Below, piece after piece: positions 60,143 through 64,000 of a DNA stretch of 64,000 nucleotides. Source of the DNA: a virus; the IMG/VR virus record IMGVR_UViG_3300024265_000035, positions 38,389-102,388 of that record; one strand, written 5' to 3'. The translations under genes and the position numbers were made by a program. Below the pieces are notes generated by a model, which was not told where the DNA came from, did no database searches, and saw only the letters and a program-made list of their open reading frames with translations. Position 1 is the first letter of the stretch. Each line of letters opens with the position of its first letter.

Positions 60143-62041
60143 CTATAAAGATCCTGTAGTTGCCGCCGCAATGATATCACGAGATTGTGTTGTTAATCCC
60201 TTGTTGGCGATGATAGACCTGAGAGTCAATGCTCTTGACACGAGTGGTTTTGGTGCTACAGCATCATTTAGGATTCTAAGATTTTCTGATGGGTCAGTTT
60301 GTATGTCAAATGTTGGCTCTTCTCCTGATCCACTAGAAATTGGAATAAATGGTGTATCATATTCATTAATGAGAAACCAAGTTGTATCACTACCTGTCAA
60401 TCTAGTAGAAAGTGAGCCAGTCAACCTTGAAAAGACTGCAAAATCACTAAGGTTTGATGCTGTGTTTGATGTTATCCCTACAGTTAGACCCGGTGATCTT
60501 GATGTTAGCTCATCATCATAGAAAATTGTAGATGTTCTACCTACAATAACATCTGGATTCACATGTTTTGGTCGATCTTCTCCAGGGCTCAAGGATCCAC
60601 TGACTATTAGTGCTCTTCGCTTTGTTGCGAAAGTATCTGCATTTCTTACACTAAAGAGATGTTGTGACATTCTTCCTATACTTGGATCTTTATTTTTCTT
60701 GTAGGTTATCTCTAATCTTGCTTGTCTAAAATAACCCCTGACAAATGTTGTGTCACCTGTTCCTACTTCATCTGCATATATTCTTAGTGTCCAAACGCCA
60801 TTAATCTCTGTGTTACGTAAACCTGGTCTTCTACCAATAATAAGTGGTGGCTCATGAGCTAACCCTGTTAAGGGCCATTCTTGAAGAAGAGGGTCTAATA
60901 TTGGAAGATATGGTCTTATTGTTTCTGGGCCAAAATTTGATCCAGTTGTTGGCCATTCATTTGATCCAGTAACACCACCCGCAGCTGTGAGCCAACCGGC
61001 TGGAGGAGATCCCGCTGCAGCTTCTGATCCAGTTACGATTCCAGCATCACTTATCCATGATATTGAACTTCCAGTGGCATATGCAACACCGGTTACAGCT
61101 TGCGCAGGAGAGCCTCTACCAAGTAAATGCTCATCTGCTACCTCAGAACCTGATGCAAAATATACTGTTACATCACAGGGATTTCTTTGATTTGATGAAT
61201 CCCAGAAAATCGTTCTCATATTGACATCGGAATTCCAAACTCTTCTTTGCCCAGCAAGTCCAAACCCGACATTCGATGTTCCACCAATCCATAGTAAAAA
61301 CTGATTAGTAAAACGTGATGGGCTAAATTGATCGGAAGCTTCGATATCATTTCCTGCAGGCCAACCATCAAAACCATTTACATTTGGAGATTCCAGTGTC
61401 ACCCAAAGATTACCCAAGCGATGGTCTTTTTCAGATGGAACACCTATTCTCGTTGTTAAACACTCAAACCAAATTTTAATATCAACCAAATTCCCATAAT
61501 CAGAAACTTCAATTGGAATTGATAATGCTGGTACTAGCGCATTTCCGCTATTTTTATACTCTGTACCTTTCACAGCGTCTGTTGTTCCAAGATCTTCAGA
61601 TCCTGATATTTTGTATGTTGTTGTAACAGTAGATGTCTTGCTATAGAATTCTGATCCACTTGCTGACACTGCGGTCGACTCAAGCGCTAAAGAACGACTG
61701 AGGAATACGTTACGACTGTTTTCTATCGATGCTGTTACTTCATTTATCACAAACGCTTGGTTACGTCCAGTGTGTGTCTGTACCCACGACGGTGGAGTAG
61801 AGAAGTCGCTACCCACTCCATCGATAATTTCATGGCCAAGCTCAGTACGCAGTGCTTCGCCTTTCAGCCACTTGTTATATCTATTTCGCTCAGTTATTCG
61901 ACGTGCGTTAATGCTACCTTCAACTTCAAGTGAAGATGTACTAGGTGCTCGTGGAGCATGTGTGATTATCGATGTGGCACCTCGTGCATTGATACCAACT
62001 GAACCACCGGAAATCTTGATTGTGGTATTCTCGTCACTCAT
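60143..62041 (-). CDS. Virion protein with P-domain-like folds, 632 aa
   Basis: A beta-rich structural protein. One section (about 175-215: YGNLVDIKIWFECLTTRIGV, then LGNLWVTLESPN) and another (about 405-445: GVWTLRIYADEVGTGDTTFV, RQARLEITY) have the look of the proprotein-convertase P domain, a beta sandwich often found on phage fibres. The N terminus is Ser/Thr-rich. No catalytic motif is visible. Its start overlaps the 62038 gene. Confidence 0.6.
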   Translation of the reverse strand: MSDENTTIKISGGSVGINARGATSIITHAPRAPSTSSLEVEGSINARRITERNRYNKWLKGEALRTELGHEIIDGVGSDFSTPPSWVQTHTGRNQAFVINEVTASIENSRNVFLSRSLALESTAVSASGSEFYSKTSTVTTTYKISGSEDLGTTDAVKGTEYKNSGNALVPALSIPIEVSDYGNLVDIKIWFECLTTRIGVPSEKDHRLGNLWVTLESPNVNGFDGWPAGNDIEASDQFSPSRFTNQFLLWIGGTSNVGFGLAGQRRVWNSDVNMRTIFWDSSNQRNPCDVTVYFASGSEVADEHLLGRGSPAQAVTGVAYATGSSISWISDAGIVTGSEAAAGSPPAGWLTAAGGVTGSNEWPTTGSNFGPETIRPYLPILDPLLQEWPLTGLAHEPPLIIGRRPGLRNTEINGVWTLRIYADEVGTGDTTFVRGYFRQARLEITYKKNKDPSIGRMSQHLFSVRNADTFATKRRALIVSGSLSPGEDRPKHVNPDVIVGRTSTIFYDDELTSRSPGLTVGITSNTASNLSDFAVFSRLTGSLSTRLTGSDTTWFLINEYDTPFIPISSGSGEEPTFDIQTDPSENLRILNDAVAPKPLVSRALTLRSIIANKGLTTQSRDIIAAATTGSL

Positions 62042-62343
62042 TCGAACTTTAGTACCCTTGTCGCCTTGGGTGTATCTCCTGTTGTATCAACGTTTGCTGT
62101 TCGTCCCAGTTTAATAACACCTGACTCTATCAATATAATTGCTGCTTCCTTGCCCGTAACACTACCTCCGAGCATAACAGCACCTCTTCTTGGAGGAGGG
62201 AAGAGAATATCTTTTGTTGGTTCAGGTGGTGTAATTAGCTCTACATCGAAACCAACACCACCAAATGGTTCATCTAGACCGCCGAACCCACCGTCACCGA
62301 ATCCAGTACCTTCAATGATGTTTTTTAATATAGGTTTTGCCAT
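62038..62343 (-). CDS. Small Gly-rich hypothetical protein, 101 aa
   Basis: The N-terminal 55 residues are rich in Gly, Phe and Pro (GTGFGDGGFGGLDEPFGGVG), followed by a compact beta segment KEAAIILIESGVIKLGRTAN. Such proteins appear near tail fibre genes, perhaps as linkers or assembly factors. No known family. The stop overlaps the next ATG by four bases. Confidence 0.5.
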   Translation of the reverse strand: MAKPILKNIIEGTGFGDGGFGGLDEPFGGVGFDVELITPPEPTKDILFPPPRRGAVMLGGSVTGKEAAIILIESGVIKLGRTANVDTTGDTPKATRVLKFE

Positions 62344-62382
62344 CTATGATTATCCGACTGTATATTCCTCATTAGCGAGATT

Positions 62383-62784
62383 CTATGATTCAACGTCACC
62401 ATTGACGAGCAATCGCGTTTCAAGCTTAAGACGCTCATCGACTTGTCGCAACGCTGTGAGATCGGATGCAATACCGGTCGTGATCGGTGCGGGGTTGCTC
62501 ATGTCAGTGCCGGACTGGTCACCGTACTCGTCGCCTGCTACCGCCGATGATGCTAGGCGAAACCAACGTCGAACGGGTCGTGGATTCGAGAATGGGCCGT
62601 CAGCAGGCGTCATTCTGATTCGCTTCGACACGCGTGTAACCTTGCGTCGCTGGACGACCGGGTCAGCATCGACGTCAGCTAAATTAATCGGGTCGCCGTT
62701 CTCGTCAACGTGATACTTGATGACCGTCTCATCGTAACTATCTGTATCTGTGCTCGTGCTCGTTGTCCAATTTGTCTGTGCCAT
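62383..62784 (-). CDS. Hypothetical structural protein, 133 aa
   Basis: The start ATG 62784 has AAGGA five bases upstream. The sequence is rich in Ser, Thr and Asp near the start and has an Arg-rich central part (RRKVTRVSKRIRMTPADGPF). It is in a more GC-rich stretch with the next genes. No known domain. Position suggests a tail or fibre accessory protein. Confidence 0.5.
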   Translation of the reverse strand: MAQTNWTTSTSTDTDSYDETVIKYHVDENGDPINLADVDADPVVQRRKVTRVSKRIRMTPADGPFSNPRPVRRWFRLASSAVAGDEYGDQSGTDMSNPAPITTGIASDLTALRQVDERLKLETRLLVNGDVES

Positions 62785-62808
62785 AATATTCCTTCGCGAA
62801 TTATCTTA

Positions 62809-63249
62809 TTATCCAACTATATACTCTTCACCCTCTTCAAATTGTCCATCTAGACCAACTGAAATAGGTGATTGCCCAGCAAATACAACTGGCGGATGAA
62901 TACCAACGACAGCATTATCACTACTTCGCCTAATTGGTTTGAAACCAAGCGCTAGAATCGCATCACGCTGCGCCACTGTCAGGTCTGCTACCAGTTTAAT
63001 ATCAGCACCAAGATGTGCAAGTGCAATTAAAATTTGCTTGGAGCCTGAACCGATGAACCAGAGTTTTCCTGCGAGTCGACCGATCTTGAAGACGGTCAAT
63101 GCGTGGCCATCCCAACTCGCTGTGAATATCCCTGGCCCGGTCTTGACGAAGTACTCGCGGACGCCTTCACCAATATCCGGCACCGTGCGTGTTCCGTGCT
63201 CATCGGTGATCTCGATTAGCTCGACGCCTATGACTACGGGGCGGCTCAT
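62809..63249 (-). CDS. Hypothetical protein of fibre region, 146 aa
   Basis: ATG 63249 is chosen because AAGGA lies six bases upstream; it overlaps the preceding stop as ATGA. The protein has a beta-strand N-terminal half (RTVPDIGEGVREYFVKTGPG, then ALTVFKIGRLAGKLWFIG) and a helical section (ILIALAHLGADIKLVADLTV). I do not recognise a family. Its neighbours are LamG-like and fibre-like proteins. Confidence 0.5.
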   Translation of the reverse strand: MSRPVVIGVELIEITDEHGTRTVPDIGEGVREYFVKTGPGIFTASWDGHALTVFKIGRLAGKLWFIGSGSKQILIALAHLGADIKLVADLTVAQRDAILALGFKPIRRSSDNAVVGIHPPVVFAGQSPISVGLDGQFEEGEEYIVG

Positions 63250-64000
63250 GGTACATCCTTTCTCGGTTTGTTCCAAATGCGGATGCGTGCAATGGTCCCA
63301 TTCAAGTATTGAGCCCCACCAGTGACGAAACCAAGACGTATTTTATCTGCGTTATTACCGGCAGTCCATGTAACCGCAGCTCCTGCCGTTCGTACACCGT
63401 TGACATGAATGTCCCAGTTTTCCCCGGCGTGTTCGTCTAGTTCGTCCACTGAATCCCAGCGATAGCGAACCGTGTGTCCAAGGTGGTGCGATGTCGCTGG
63501 TGAGGTGACTGTCTTGGTCACCTTGATTACAGCGCTACTATCCCAATGGACAAAATTCGGTCTATCGTTAACACCGGACGTTCCCTGATATTTCAGGACT
63601 AACCTATCGTTGAGCGGATTTCCAATCATCCAGACGTACCCGTCGGAGGCATCATTATCTAAAGATGCGGCACTAATCGATTCTACTTCGCCGGCCACAG
63701 GATTGTGATACGTGTTACCGCCCGCATTGAGCAAGACCACGTCCGTTTTTATTCGTGTTGCACTCGCACCCGTTGGTGTTGGTATGTATGTCGTTGCCCC
63801 TTCATTTAAGTTGCCTCCAACATTTATCTCGAGCTGCCAGCCCCACTCAGCGATCTTGGAACCGTCGTCAACCTTGAGCCGGAACTCAATAGAGACGCAG
63901 CCGGCCGGCGTCGTGAACGTCGTCTCGTTCCGGCGCACCTTATCATCAACGTTGAAGTCGAGCGCCAATGCGGCGGAACCAATCACAGCTGTGTAAGTAA
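63246..64000 (-). CDS. LamG/ConA-like virion protein, 5' end outside window
   Basis: The frame is open beyond base 64000, so the N terminus is missing. The visible 250 residues form a concanavalin-type beta sandwich: SIEFRLKVDDGSKIAEWGWQ, NDRLVLKYQGTSGVNDRPNF, HTVRYRWDSVDELDEH, NWDIHVNGVRTAGAAVTWTA and NGTIARIRIWNKPRKDV. Such domains bind sugars on fibres or decoration proteins. GTG 63986 is in frame but there is no need for it to be the start. The base composition is GC-richer than the neighbouring structural genes. Confidence 0.68.
   Translation of the reverse strand, partial: TYTAVIGSAALALDFNVDDKVRRNETTFTTPAGCVSIEFRLKVDDGSKIAEWGWQLEINVGGNLNEGATTYIPTPTGASATRIKTDVVLLNAGGNTYHNPVAGEVESISAASLDNDASDGYVWMIGNPLNDRLVLKYQGTSGVNDRPNFVHWDSSAVIKVTKTVTSPATSHHLGHTVRYRWDSVDELDEHAGENWDIHVNGVRTAGAAVTWTAGNNADKIRLGFVTGGAQYLNGTIARIRIWNKPRKDVP

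Noticed and set aside
1-64000. tRNA genes, CRISPR arrays, insertion sequences and integrase
   Set aside because: I saw no cloverleaf with CCA end, no regularly spaced repeats, no transposase and no integrase motifs. A dedicated tRNA search could still find a degenerate one.

Overview
The window is a stretch of a tailed, contractile-tail bacteriophage genome (a myovirus with T4-like virion genes). Nearly every gene is on the minus strand, so the natural reading direction is from 64000 down to 1. Genes are tightly packed, with many ATGA or few-base overlaps, and no gap between genes exceeds 300 bases. I see no integrase, repressor, tRNA or CRISPR array, so nothing suggests a prophage. Strong Shine-Dalgarno sites (GGAGG, AAGGAG) and two sigma70-type promoters point to a bacterial host. 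The host cannot be named from the sequence; a virus-encoded ribosomal protein bS21 fits phages known from aquatic environments.

Region by region, in transcription order: (a) 64000-48294 holds large virion proteins: lectin-like (LamG) proteins, long fibronectin-type-III proteins and two paralogous pairs of cyanophage-like structural proteins. (b) 48294-43641 holds replication and recombination genes: a RuvC-like resolvase, a DnaG-type primase and a single-chain fusion of the Mre11 and Rad50 homologues. (c) 43640-41040 holds small genes, including a likely holin and a spanin-like protein. (d) 41028-23401 is DNA packaging and head assembly: terminase, an ADP-ribosyltransferase-like protein, a portal interrupted by an intein, gp21-type prohead protease, a GC-richer insert with an SGNH esterase and LamG proteins, scaffold-like genes, bS21, gp22-like core and major capsid protein with a strong terminator. 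(e) 23282-17042 holds five small leader-sharing genes and the neck (gp13-, gp14- and gp15-like), with a trypsin-like protease among them. (f) 16913-2420 is the tail: sheath, tube, an HNH endonuclease, gp26-like chaperone or hub protein, tape measure, and baseplate proteins including a LysM gp53-like one. (g) 2413-1 holds one plus-strand membrane peptide, a family A DNA polymerase and a partial HD-domain hydrolase.

The most interesting signal is a short N-terminal leader of the form M-I/K-x-L-T-E-I-Y-x(n)-(I/L)-x-E shared by otherwise unrelated small proteins (five consecutive genes behind the capsid gene, one beside the gp14-like gene, a zinc-ribbon protein and the ADP-ribosyltransferase-like protein). 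It resembles the capsid-targeting sequence of T4 internal proteins, which the gp21 protease removes after an (I/L)xE site. The phage encodes that protease, so these genes are candidates for a set of proteins packed in the head and delivered with the DNA. This is inference from N-terminal sequence patterns only.
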